Origin: Halolamina sediminis
Lineage (GTDB): Archaea > Halobacteriota > Halobacteria > Halobacteriales > Haloferacaceae
NCBI RefSeq assembly: GCF_001282785.1
Contig: NZ_CVUA01000001.1
Coordinates: 2,480,001 to 2,544,000, forward strand
Reading direction: 5' to 3'
DNA: 64,000 bases
The position numbers and the translations under genes were made by a program. Shown here piece after piece: positions 15,868 to 24,064 of the stretch (the first letter of the stretch is position 1; each line of letters starts with the position of its first letter). The notes below the pieces were generated by a model. It was not told the origin of the DNA. It searched no databases and was given only the letters and a program-made list of their open reading frames with translations.

Positions 15868-16988
15868 CTGCGGTCACCCCGCTCGCTCGCTGGCGAACGG
15901 TTGGCCGGTGCCTCCCGGGTCGGCGACGCGTCTCCCTCGCTTTCGCCATCCGGGTCGGCAGTGCCGTTCGTCATTTCGACGAACACCTCGGCGAGATCCG
16001 GCTGGACCGTCTCCACGCTCGCCACATCGAGGTCGTGCGTCTCCATCGCGTCGGTCAGGCGGTAGAACGTCGCCGTGTCAGCGGCCACCTCGAAGCGCAG
16101 TCGGTCGCCGGCGTGCTGGACGTCGGTCAGGTCGAAGCGGTCCTCGAGGTCCGCACGCGCCGTCTCGGATCCGCTGCGGGCGGTGATTCGGTACCCCCGC
16201 GTCTCGAACCCCGCCAGCAGGTCCTCGACGGTGTCATCGACGACCACTTGCCCCTCGTTCATGATGACGACGCGGTCACAGACGTCCTCGATAACGTCCA
16301 TATCGTGGCTGGAGATGACCAGCGTCAGCCCCCGCTCCTCGGCGAGTCTGTGGAGCTCGGTCCGGAGCTTCAGCGAGCTCTCGATATCCAACCCGAGCGT
16401 GGGTTCGTCGAGGAAGGCGACGGAGATGTCGCCCGCGAGGACGCTCGCCAGCGACACTTTCTGCTTCATCCCGCGCGAGAGATCCCGGACTGCCGTGTCG
16501 GCTTTCGCCGCGAGGTCGAGGTGTTCCAGCAGTTCCGCGTGACGGTCGGTGACGGCGTCGGGATCCTGGCCCCTGATCGCGGCGAAGTAGCGAAGGTTCT
16601 CTCGGACGGTGAGCCGCCAGTAGTCGTTGCGGGCCCCCTCCAGCATGGCGTCGACGTGCTCGTAGGCCGCTCGCGGGTTGGCGTGGACGTCGATCCCGTG
16701 AACGCGAACCGTTCCCGCATCGGGCAGAATCAGCCCGAGAATCGACTTGATCGTCGTCGTCTTGCCCGCGCCGTTCGGCCCGAGTAACCCCACCACCTCA
16801 CCGGGCTCGACCGCGAGGGAGACGTCCTCGACCGCGGTCACGGCATCCTCGCCGCTTCCGAACGTCTTCGCGAGGCCGTCGACGTAGATGGCGGCCTCGT
16901 CGGGGTTGAGTTCGGGGGCCCCATCGTTGGCGCTCCAGGGCCGTTCGTCGCCGCGCGCCTGACCGTTGGTGGAGGGCTTGCGTCCCAT
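15864..16988 (-). CDS. ABC transporter ATP-binding protein
   Basis: This 374-residue protein shows a full ABC cassette: Walker A GPNGAGKTT, signature LSRGMKQK, Walker B VAFLDEPTLGLD and H-loop SSHDMD. The roughly 80-residue C-terminal extension (from RGYRITARSGSETARADLED) is typical of multidrug or sodium exporters of the NatA/CcmA group. The ATG at 16988 (MGRKPSTNGQ) was preferred over one at 17072. The latter would add an unrelated basic leader and extend into the probable promoter. It is coupled with the ABC-2 permease downstream. It hydrolyses ATP to drive export across the membrane. Confidence 0.88.
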   Translation of the reverse strand: MGRKPSTNGQARGDERPWSANDGAPELNPDEAAIYVDGLAKTFGSGEDAVTAVEDVSLAVEPGEVVGLLGPNGAGKTTTIKSILGLILPDAGTVRVHGIDVHANPRAAYEHVDAMLEGARNDYWRLTVRENLRYFAAIRGQDPDAVTDRHAELLEHLDLAAKADTAVRDLSRGMKQKVSLASVLAGDISVAFLDEPTLGLDIESSLKLRTELHRLAEERGLTLVISSHDMDVIEDVCDRVVIMNEGQVVVDDTVEDLLAGFETRGYRITARSGSETARADLEDRFDLTDVQHAGDRLRFEVAADTATFYRLTDAMETHDLDVASVETVQPDLAEVFVEMTNGTADPDGESEGDASPTREAPANRSPASERGDRR

Positions 16989-17297
16989 CGGATGGGAGCC
17001 GGTTCGGCGCTTCGGGTCAAAAGGGTACTGTCGATAGAGGGTGTTATAGAACAGTTCCCATACTACTGCCATGCCCCAGTTGAATCGCTAAGTACAGCAG
17101 TAACATATCTCAAGGCCTCAAGAGAACGAGCCCACCGATGTATCGACAGCAAGTGCCGGTCCTGCAGGGCATCAGTCCCCGACCGGCTGACGAAAACACC
17201 GAACTGTCTTTCCCGACCCATCTGATCGCGAACCGCGGTTTTTCTGCCCCGGGAATGGGCGAGGGCGCAGAGAGCGTCCTCACGAAGGTGACTCCCA
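16989..17297. other. Divergent promoter region between the ABC operon and a small gene
   Basis: 309 bases with no gene. A+T-richer segments (17038-17110) may hold promoters for both directions. It ends in one of the T-run/hairpin leaders. Confidence 0.4.
17239..17260 (+). promoter_or_regulatory. T-run plus hairpin leader
   Basis: TTTTT at 17239-17243 is followed by GCCCCGGGAATGGGC (arms GCCC and GGGC) and GAGGGCGC. It precedes the ATG at 17298 by about 38 bases, as in the other copies of this leader. Confidence 0.35.
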
Positions 17298-17648
17298 ATG
17301 AGTCAGAATCAGCAATGCGACGACGACATCTCGGTCGACTCGATCCCGATCGATCTGTCGAACACCCACTCCGGCGACGTTGCCCCGGATGAGGTCCCGG
17401 CAAAGATCGAGTCGATCACGCTCGCACTGACCGACGACCAGCCACCGACGAACCCACTCGTGGTCCTCAAGGCGGCGCGGTGGTGGTACCTCCACGGCAA
17501 GGGCGGCACGGATCCCGCGTTCACGTGGGCCATCGAGTGGACGCGGCATCTCGCAACGGGCGAGCCCAGTGACTCTGCACGTTTCGACGCGTTCCGCGAG
17601 TACCTCGTCACGGTTGGCTTGGTGGACGACCGCCACGAACTCCGGTAA
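17298..17648 (+). CDS. Small hypothetical haloarchaeal protein
   Basis: This 116-residue acidic protein has no recognised motif. The central part, rich in aromatic residues (VVLKAARWWYLHGKGGTDPA, then FTWAIEWTRHLA), looks helical and may be a binding surface. It starts at the ATG at 17298, after a T-run/hairpin leader. It is followed at 17662 by another such leader and then the ArdC-like gene. I do not recognise the family. Confidence 0.65.
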   Translation: MSQNQQCDDDISVDSIPIDLSNTHSGDVAPDEVPAKIESITLALTDDQPPTNPLVVLKAARWWYLHGKGGTDPAFTWAIEWTRHLATGEPSDSARFDAFREYLVTVGLVDDRHELR

Positions 17649-17661
17649 CCGACAGACTCGG

Positions 17662-17685
17662 TTTTTGAACGCCCCTGAGGGGTGC
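17662..17685 (+). promoter_or_regulatory. T-run plus hairpin leader
   Basis: TTTTT at 17662-17666 is followed by GCCCCTGAGGGGTGC (arms CCCC and GGGG). It lies 50 bases before the ATG of the ArdC-like gene. It closely matches the leader of the TFB gene. Confidence 0.4.
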
Positions 17686-17735
17686 AGCGCGGGCTGAACG
17701 GGCGCAGTCGCCGTGAACTTGATTCGGTGAACACG

Positions 17736-18683
17736 ATGTCCACGACCAGTGACGCATCGGTCTGCTTCGACGAGGCCGACACACGGCACGACGAGATGCA
17801 CAGCACGATCGAACAGTGGATCGACAACCTCGTCGCCGGCGTCGACGACGCGCAGGCCAGCGCGGAGTTTCAGGAGTGGCTCGATATCCAGAGTCGGCTC
17901 CATGACTACTCCTACCGCAACACGCTCCTGATCAAGCGGCAGTGCCCCGAGGCGACGAAAGTCGCCGGCTACCGGACGTGGCAGGAGGAGTTCGACCGGC
18001 ACGTCCAGGAAGGCGAGTCAGCCATCTGGATCTGGGCGCCGATCATCACCAAACGGTGCCCCGAGTGCGAGAACTCGCCGAGCTATCACGAGGACAGTGA
18101 CTGTGAGTACGACGAAACGCCGCTCGAGGAGTGGGCCGAGGGCCTCGTCGGGTTCCAGCCCGCGCCGGTGTTCGACGTTTCCCAGACCGAGGGCGAACCG
18201 CTTCCAGACCTCGACACGGCAGCGACGGGGGAGGCCGGCGATCTCGTCGACCAGTTAACTGCCGCCGCTGACGAGCTCGGCGTGACGGTCCGAATCGTTC
18301 CGGACGCGGAGTGGACCCACGGCGAGGCAAAGGGCATCTGCGAGCAACTGAGCCTCATCGACGGCCAGCCGCGCATCGAGGTGCGTGATCGGGCGAACGA
18401 GGCCGACCTTGCAACGACGTTGGTTCACGAGTACGCACACGCCCTGCTCCACTTCGATGTCGACGACGACACCGAGCGATCCAAGCGGGAAGTCGAGGCC
18501 GAAGCGGTCGCGTACGTCATCGGGCGGTACTGCGGACTCGACACGAGCGGGTCGGCGTTCTACCTCGCCGCGTGGAAGTCGGACGATCCCGAGGTCGTTC
18601 GCGAGCGGCTCGGGCGGATTAGTCGGACGGCCGAGGAACTCATCGACGTTCTGGAGGGCGAATCCTCGTCCTCTCTCAGTTAA
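17736..18683 (+). CDS. ArdC-like antirestriction protein with zincin metallopeptidase domain
   Basis: The protein is 315 residues. The N-terminal part (about 25-100: SYRNTLLIKRQCPEATKVAG, then YRTWQEEFDRHVQEGESAIW) matches the ArdC N-terminal domain, which binds single-stranded DNA. An insertion with Cys pairs (RCPECENSPSYHEDSDCEYD) follows. The C-terminal domain has the zincin motif HEYAH at about residues 231-235 and a downstream Glu segment (EVEAEAVAYVI), as in ImmA/IrrE peptidases. ArdC proteins travel on conjugative plasmids and protect incoming DNA from restriction. Carriage beside a secretion system fits that role. Start at 17736 is supported by the family N-terminus. The stop codon lies within a hairpin. 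Confidence 0.82.
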   Translation: MSTTSDASVCFDEADTRHDEMHSTIEQWIDNLVAGVDDAQASAEFQEWLDIQSRLHDYSYRNTLLIKRQCPEATKVAGYRTWQEEFDRHVQEGESAIWIWAPIITKRCPECENSPSYHEDSDCEYDETPLEEWAEGLVGFQPAPVFDVSQTEGEPLPDLDTAATGEAGDLVDQLTAAADELGVTVRIVPDAEWTHGEAKGICEQLSLIDGQPRIEVRDRANEADLATTLVHEYAHALLHFDVDDDTERSKREVEAEAVAYVIGRYCGLDTSGSAFYLAAWKSDDPEVVRERLGRISRTAEELIDVLEGESSSSLS

Positions 18684-18722
18684 CCAACAGAGTGATGGAT
18701 TCCTTCCGCTCTGTTGGTTAAG
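18681..18722. repeat. Hairpin TTAACCAACAGAG / CTCTGTTGGTTAA
   Basis: A perfect 13-bp inverted repeat with a 16-base loop. The left arm contains the stop codon of the ArdC-like gene and a short T-run follows, so it could act as a terminator. Two further hairpins with the same TTAACCAAC / GTTGGTTAA arms occur at 29450 and 31631. Confidence 0.65.
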
Positions 18723-18973
18723 TTTTCTGCGCCCGCAGAGGGGCCATCGGCGTTCTGGAGACAGTCTCCCTGTTCGTCAACTTACGAACTTTTGAAAGAT
18801 GAATTGAATAGAAAGAGGAACAAAAGAAAGGGAGTTGAAGCGGTAGTCGATTCTTCACCACCCCGGGGATGGCCGCAACCGATATTGGGTTCCAAGCGTT
18901 CCATCGTAATCGGGGCACCCGTTCGTCTGGGCGAAACACACAAGTCATTATCGCAGTAATGATAACCTAGATA

Positions 18974-20356
18974 ATGACCTTCTACGACAGAGAGGCGGAG
19001 CTCGAGGCGCTGGAGACCGCCTACGAATCGGGGGAGGCCGGGTACTTCGTCGTCTACGGGCGTCGCCGGATCGGGAAGACGGCGCTCCTGAAGGAATTCT
19101 GTAGGGAGCGGCCCCATATCTACTTCCTCGCGGCACAGGAATCCGAACAGCGCCAGCGAGAGAAGTTCGTCGAGCAGATCGCCGCCCACGTCGACGAACG
19201 CCCCCCACGGATCTCGGGCTGGGAGGATGCACTCACGTACCTCGCCGAGAAGTTGCAAGAAAAGCGGCTTATCGTCGTTATCGACGAGTTCCCCTATCTA
19301 GTGGCGGAGAACGAATCACTCCCTTCGTACTTCCAGTCGTTCATCGACGAGCAGCTTTCGGGGACCGACTCGATGCTCGTGCTGTGTGGGTCCAGTGTGA
19401 GTACGATGGAGTCGGAAATCCTCGGTCAGGAAAGCCCGTTGCATGGCCGTCGGACTGGACAGATCGATCTCCAACCGTTCTCCTTCGGTGATGCACGGGC
19501 CGTCATCTCCTACGAGTTCGAAGACGCCGTGCAGTCCTACAGTGTCACCGGCGGGACAGCAATGTACCTCACTCAGTTCGACTACGACCGGTCGCTCGCC
19601 GAGAACATCAAACAGGAAATCCTGTCGCCGACGGCGATGCTGTACAACGAGCCGGCGTTCTTGCTCCGGACCGAACTCCGGAGCCCCGCTCGGTATCTGA
19701 GCATCCTCGAGGCGATCGCGACCGGCCACACGACGCCAAACGAGATCGCTGGGGCGACTGGGGTCGGATCCGGGCCCCTCTCGAAGTATCTCCAGACACT
19801 CCGGCGTCTCCGCTTGATTACTCGCGAAACGCCAGTCACAGCGTCGACGAAGCAGTCCAAACGGTCGCAGTACGTCGTCGCCGACGAGTTCCTCCGATTC
19901 TGGTTTCGGTTCGTCGAGCCGAACCGCTCGAGCATCGAGGAGGCACCAGAGATGGTGTATGGGGGAACGATCGCACCTCGATTGGCCGATCACGCCGCAA
20001 AAACGTTCGAGGATATCTGTCAGGAAGCCGTCTGGGAAGCGATCAGGCAGGGTGAGCTCGCCCCCTATGCCGATATTGGTCGCTGGTGGTACGGTGAACA
20101 GGAGATCGATATCGTCGGTCTCGCGCCAAGTGACGACCGAATCCTCTTTGGGGAGTGTAAGTGGACTACAGAGCCAGTCGGTCACGGACTCGTTGATTCT
20201 TTGACTCAGAAAGCCGCCGATGTTCGCTGGGGCCCAGCCAATCGGACTGAATCGTTCGCGCTATTCTCGCGTAGTGGATTCGTCGATGGCCTTGCAGACG
20301 ACATCGGCGAGAATTGGTCGCTATTCGGGCCAGAGGAATTGGGAGCTCTCCTCTGA
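18974..20356 (+). CDS. Archaeal ATPase with C-terminal DUF234 nuclease-like domain
   Basis: The protein is 460 residues. Walker A GRRRIGKT is at residues 29-36 and Walker B (LIVVIDEFPYL) near residue 100, as in the archaeal ATPase family related to Orc1/STAND. A winged helix follows in the middle (GHTTPNEIAGATGVGSGPLS). The C-terminal DUF234 part carries a PD-(D/E)XK-like signature (EIDIVGL...LFGECKW). Such proteins are widespread in archaea, are often linked to mobile DNA and have unclear roles. It starts at the ATG at 18974, after an intergenic region with A+T-rich DNA. It is not obviously in an operon. Confidence 0.85.
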   Translation: MTFYDREAELEALETAYESGEAGYFVVYGRRRIGKTALLKEFCRERPHIYFLAAQESEQRQREKFVEQIAAHVDERPPRISGWEDALTYLAEKLQEKRLIVVIDEFPYLVAENESLPSYFQSFIDEQLSGTDSMLVLCGSSVSTMESEILGQESPLHGRRTGQIDLQPFSFGDARAVISYEFEDAVQSYSVTGGTAMYLTQFDYDRSLAENIKQEILSPTAMLYNEPAFLLRTELRSPARYLSILEAIATGHTTPNEIAGATGVGSGPLSKYLQTLRRLRLITRETPVTASTKQSKRSQYVVADEFLRFWFRFVEPNRSSIEEAPEMVYGGTIAPRLADHAAKTFEDICQEAVWEAIRQGELAPYADIGRWWYGEQEIDIVGLAPSDDRILFGECKWTTEPVGHGLVDSLTQKAADVRWGPANRTESFALFSRSGFVDGLADDIGENWSLFGPEELGALL

Positions 20357-20380
20357 CCCCGTATGGGATCAGATACCGTA

Positions 20381-20536
20381 CTACTTGCTGACGAGGCTGT
20401 CGAGTCCGCGGTCCTCAAGGAGGTCCATCGGGACGAGCATATCGAGTTGGACGATACCCGGGAGCCGCCCGATCTGGACGCCCCCGGTGACCGTACATCG
20501 AGCACGAATTTTCCCCTTACTCATTTCGAATTGCAT
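20381..20536 (-). CDS. Possible short protein
   Basis: A 51-codon reverse frame reads MQFEMSKGKIRARCTVTGGV and continues with hydrophobic, strand-like segments. The amphipathic composition looks more protein-like than the surrounding alternatives, but there is no known family and the start is uncertain (20536 or 20524). It lies in the 417-base gap between the DUF234 ATPase and the secretion block; nothing else coding is seen there. Confidence 0.3.
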   Translation of the reverse strand: MQFEMSKGKIRARCTVTGGVQIGRLPGIVQLDMLVPMDLLEDRGLDSLVSK

Positions 20537-20773
20537 CGACGCGCAGTCAGGCGTTCTGTCTGGCGTCGTTAATCGTTGTGCCCGAGCCAAGCACCTAGAT
20601 CGGCCCCATGTCCGTCTTCACGTCGTGGCGCATTTGTACCGCGTGATTTTCTCAGCTATCGATTCTCGACAAACCGAGATTGGTTTTCTGTTTTGGGAAA
20701 AGAAATAAGTTCCAACTATGTATATTGTTACCGCGTACCGAGACTCAACCAACACATACCCACCGCCACATGC

Positions 20774-21052
20774 ATGATCACCCGCTCAGTCACCATCGAG
20801 CCGATCGATGAACTGTATCTCCAGTGGCACGAGCACATCAACGCCTCAGCCCTCTATCGGCGTGCACTCCGCGAGGAGATGGCCGTTCGCGGTGTGGACA
20901 GCGATGAGCTCCGCGACTGCCTTGAGCGAGCGCAGGAGCAGGGGTACACGCTGGACGAGATCGCGACGGAAACCAACCGGTTTGCGGATCTGGCAGCACT
21001 CGTCGCCGACGAAGAGCCCGAATCACCCACTGCCGACAGTCCCACGGAGTGA
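20774..21052 (+). CDS. Small acidic protein at the head of the secretion block
   Basis: This 92-residue protein has a segment (HINASALYRRALREEMAVRG) that resembles the helical core of ribbon-helix-helix regulators, followed by an acidic tail. The ATG at 20774 is preferred to one at 20770, which is out of frame. It ends only five bases before the next gene's ATG at 21058 and so opens a run of tightly spaced genes through 28381. It may regulate the block or be a structural accessory. Confidence 0.6.
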   Translation: MITRSVTIEPIDELYLQWHEHINASALYRRALREEMAVRGVDSDELRDCLERAQEQGYTLDEIATETNRFADLAALVADEEPESPTADSPTE

Positions 21053-21057
21053 TCACG

Positions 21058-21477
21058 ATGGCCCAGCACACTGCCCCCGATGACCCTGCCCCGTGTCCCG
21101 CCTCCGAGACATCGACGACCCGGCGGCTCATCAAGCAGGCAGCCCTCACCGTCGTCCTCCTCAGCGTGGTCGCCGTCGAGCCCGTCGTCGCCCAGGACAA
21201 TGCCGTCTGTAGCGCGGACAACCTCCCCAGTATGATCGAGGGGTTCTTCCAGTTGACGACGGCGCTGGGGATCGTCGGCCTCGTCGTTGTGTGGCAGGCC
21301 GACTCGCTGCTCGAGATGTTCACCATCGACCGCGAACAGAAAGAGCGCTTCAAACGCCACAAGCGCTCGGCAATGAAGTCCGCGGTGGTGCTCGTCGTCC
21401 TCGGCCCGCTGTACACCGTCGCCGGCTCGATGATGAGCCTCCCGCTGGCTGAGTGTGTCAATCTCGTCCCCTGGTAG
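21058..21477 (+). CDS. VirB2/pilin-like small membrane protein
   Basis: This 139-residue protein has three hydrophobic segments: a signal-like one at about 25-47 (AALTVVLLSVVAVEPVVAQ), then two spans (ALGIVGLVVVWQA and AVVLVVLGPLYTVAGSMM) separated by a basic loop. A cleavable leader plus two membrane spans is the layout of VirB2/TrbC pilins. Two Cys residues (CSADN and ECVNL) could form a disulfide outside the membrane. An SD-like GGAGTG precedes the ATG at 21058. The context of VirB4 and VirB6-like genes supports the assignment, which remains inferred from topology. Confidence 0.6.
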   Translation: MAQHTAPDDPAPCPASETSTTRRLIKQAALTVVLLSVVAVEPVVAQDNAVCSADNLPSMIEGFFQLTTALGIVGLVVVWQADSLLEMFTIDREQKERFKRHKRSAMKSAVVLVVLGPLYTVAGSMMSLPLAECVNLVPW

Positions 21478-21489
21478 CCACCACTCCCC

Positions 21490-23223
21490 ATGGCGCCACG
21501 CGCCCCCGTCGTGGTCACCGCCGTGCTGTGTCTCGCCGCAGGAGTCGCCGCCGTGGGGACCGCGAACCCCCCAGCGCCGGGGACGGACGACAACGGCCTC
21601 ACCGAGAACGAGTCCGCGACGTTGTGGTCCCGCGACGCCGACAACTACACCGCCCAATCCGCGTATCGCCGCCGCTACGGTGAGTCGCGAACGGCGATGC
21701 AGCAGCTCGCGAACGGGACCGACATCACATTCACCCGGCCGCCAGCAACAGCTGCAACCTGGACGCGCAACGATTTCGCGGATCTCCATGCTGGCGGCCC
21801 GACCACGTCGGTCTCCCCCAGCGGCGCAACCCTCAAAAACGGGACGTTGATCGCCGACGCCCACGCGACGATCTTCGCCGCCCAGCCGTCGACGCGGGGC
21901 CATCTCGCGCCGAACGAGACCGTACAGTACCTTGCGCCGAACGGGACGCTCCGCGGGTTCGTCGACTACCGCGTTCGCCGCCCGAACGCGAGTCCGGGCG
22001 GCACCGGGACGACCGAGTGGTCGATCGCGAGCCACGAGATCGAGACCGTTCGACTGCTCCGCGACGGCGAGCCGATCGTCGACCGCAACGGGACCCACAC
22101 GCCGACGCTGCAGTACGACCTTCGGACCGATGGCCAGGTGACGGTAACGCTCGAAGCAACGATCCACGTCCGGCTCCGTGGCACGGTCCGCGATAACGGG
22201 ACTGGGGCCGCAACGAACACCACGGTCAGGACCGAGACGCTCACCGTTCGCGACTCGCTGACGGCTGAGGTGTACGACCTCTCGGCGTCGGTCTACTACG
22301 CCGAGTACGCCAACGGTGACACTGGCGTCGCCGTCTTCCAGACGCGGCCGTGGCAGGGGTACACCCTCACCGCGAACGAGTCACCGCGCGTTCGCGGCGT
22401 CTGGCGGTTCTACACGGCCCGCGACACGAGTTGGGACACGCTCACCCGAACGAACGGCACGGCGACGGAGACGGTTGCCTCGGATGCGGTCCCCGTCTTC
22501 GTCCACGCCTACCCCTCGCGGATCGGCCCCCGTGCGGAGCCAGTCCGGGATGGGCCGACCATCCTCGAGACGTGGGGGACGACCGCGGCGTCGCCGGCGC
22601 CGACGCTGGGCGAGAACATCACCATCGATGTGGTGCATCACCCGTACACGGCCAGTTACGGTGTCGCCGTGCGGGCGGCTCGTGTCGATCCCGGTGCGAT
22701 CAACATCGGCGGTATCGTCCGCGGAGTGAACGCCTCGATTACCGAACCGAACGACGGGTTCGAGCGCCCGCTCACCCGGAGCAACCTGACGGCGACCATC
22801 CGGGAGCAGACTCAGTCTGGGGCGCGCGTTCGCGTGACGCTCCGGACTGCCGATAGGGGCGAGCCGATCGTTCTCGACGACAGTGCCCGCGACGGCCCAA
22901 CCGTGCGGCCGGAACGCACCGGCTACATCACCATCGCCGGCCAGCGCGTCGAGACGAATGCGTCGGGCGTCGCCGTCGTAACGGTTGACCAGCCCGGAAT
23001 CTACACGGTGCGGTATCACCCGGAGTCGTGGGTGTCACAGTCGTCCGCGTACGTCGGCGATACCGCGACTGTTCGGTGGCATCCACTCACCACGCTCGAT
23101 GGCTGGGTCGCGCTCCTGCTCGAGGTGGGCTGGCAGTTGCTTCCGTTCGTCGTCGCGCTCTACGCCGGGCGTCGACTACTGGCGTTGCTGAGTCCTGCAG
23201 GGCGGTACTCCGACAGCCAATGA
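21490..23223 (+). CDS. Large exported surface protein of the secretion block
   Basis: The 577-residue protein has an N-terminal signal (PVVVTAVLCLAAGVAAVGTA) and a single C-terminal membrane span (ALLLEVGWQLLPFVVALYAG) with a short basic tail. The body is beta-rich and contains many N-x-S/T sequons, so it is probably a glycosylated extracellular protein anchored at its C-terminus. It is separated from the pilin-like gene by 12 bases and overlaps the next gene as ATGA. A surface adhesin or channel component of the conjugation apparatus is a fair guess. No family is recognised. Confidence 0.7.
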   Translation: MAPRAPVVVTAVLCLAAGVAAVGTANPPAPGTDDNGLTENESATLWSRDADNYTAQSAYRRRYGESRTAMQQLANGTDITFTRPPATAATWTRNDFADLHAGGPTTSVSPSGATLKNGTLIADAHATIFAAQPSTRGHLAPNETVQYLAPNGTLRGFVDYRVRRPNASPGGTGTTEWSIASHEIETVRLLRDGEPIVDRNGTHTPTLQYDLRTDGQVTVTLEATIHVRLRGTVRDNGTGAATNTTVRTETLTVRDSLTAEVYDLSASVYYAEYANGDTGVAVFQTRPWQGYTLTANESPRVRGVWRFYTARDTSWDTLTRTNGTATETVASDAVPVFVHAYPSRIGPRAEPVRDGPTILETWGTTAASPAPTLGENITIDVVHHPYTASYGVAVRAARVDPGAINIGGIVRGVNASITEPNDGFERPLTRSNLTATIREQTQSGARVRVTLRTADRGEPIVLDDSARDGPTVRPERTGYITIAGQRVETNASGVAVVTVDQPGIYTVRYHPESWVSQSSAYVGDTATVRWHPLTTLDGWVALLLEVGWQLLPFVVALYAGRRLLALLSPAGRYSDSQ

Positions 23224-24062
23224 CCTCCAACAACTCCCTCATCGATCGACGCACCGCGCTTCGAACGTTCGTCATCGGCGCCACCGTCGGTGTCAGCGGC
23301 TGTGCCGCGGATGATGGGCCAGCCGGTCCGGGGACCGAGTCAAGGACTGCGCAGAATCGGGCGAGTGCCGGCCCGTTTCAGGCGGTTGGCGTCGACGGCA
23401 CGACGCTGGTCGTCAAGCTCGCCGCCGAGACAGCGGTTGAGCAGGTGAACCTCATCAAACCGAACGGCGAACTGTGGGGGACCCGCGACGTCGCCGCCGG
23501 CGCCAAGCAGGTGTCTTTCGAGTTCCGGACCGCGTACACGCCCGGTGAGTACGACGTCGTCGGCGTCGACGGCGAGGAGACGGTCGCGGAAACGTCGCTG
23601 GAGATCCGTCCTGAGCTCGAGATCCGTGAAGTGGGGCTGTATCGGAACCATCCAGACAAACCGTGGGAGGAGGTGTACGGGGAATCGGAGACGAATCGGC
23701 TGGTCAACGGTCAAGCATTCGTGACTGTGGAGAACACGGGAACTGGGCCAGAGACAGTAACTGAACTCGTGTTCTCCGGCGATGTTCCTGGACCTACGGA
23801 AGATCCATGGAGTAATGGCATGCAAAGAACTGACCGGGCACTCATCCCAGCTGGCCAAACAATTGAGCTCTATAGTTCGTCTGCTCCGTTTGGATCAAAA
23901 TCTCCGGACGGTATGGGATGCTCGCCAGATGGGAATAATGGCCAGTTCACAGTCGTCCTAGAGACTGCCGTCAAATCCTCCAATACAACTCAAACGTTCG
24001 ATGTCCAGTATACCAGCTCAACAGAGATGACCGATTGTGATGTAACCGTCACGGAGGTGTAG
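23220..24062 (+). CDS. Tat-exported lipoprotein of the secretion block
   Basis: This 280-residue protein begins with a twin-arginine motif (DRRTALRTFVIGA) and a lipobox-like VSGC. It is therefore probably exported folded through Tat and attached to the membrane by a lipid on that Cys. The mature part is beta-rich with an Ig-like look, and its later codons (after about 23700) become A+T-richer than the first half. Start at 23220 overlaps the preceding stop (ATGA). It is followed two bases later by the VirB6-like gene. A role as a surface subunit of the secretion apparatus is inferred from context. Confidence 0.75.
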   Translation: MTSNNSLIDRRTALRTFVIGATVGVSGCAADDGPAGPGTESRTAQNRASAGPFQAVGVDGTTLVVKLAAETAVEQVNLIKPNGELWGTRDVAAGAKQVSFEFRTAYTPGEYDVVGVDGEETVAETSLEIRPELEIREVGLYRNHPDKPWEEVYGESETNRLVNGQAFVTVENTGTGPETVTELVFSGDVPGPTEDPWSNGMQRTDRALIPAGQTIELYSSSAPFGSKSPDGMGCSPDGNNGQFTVVLETAVKSSNTTQTFDVQYTSSTEMTDCDVTVTEV

Positions 24063-24064
24063 CG

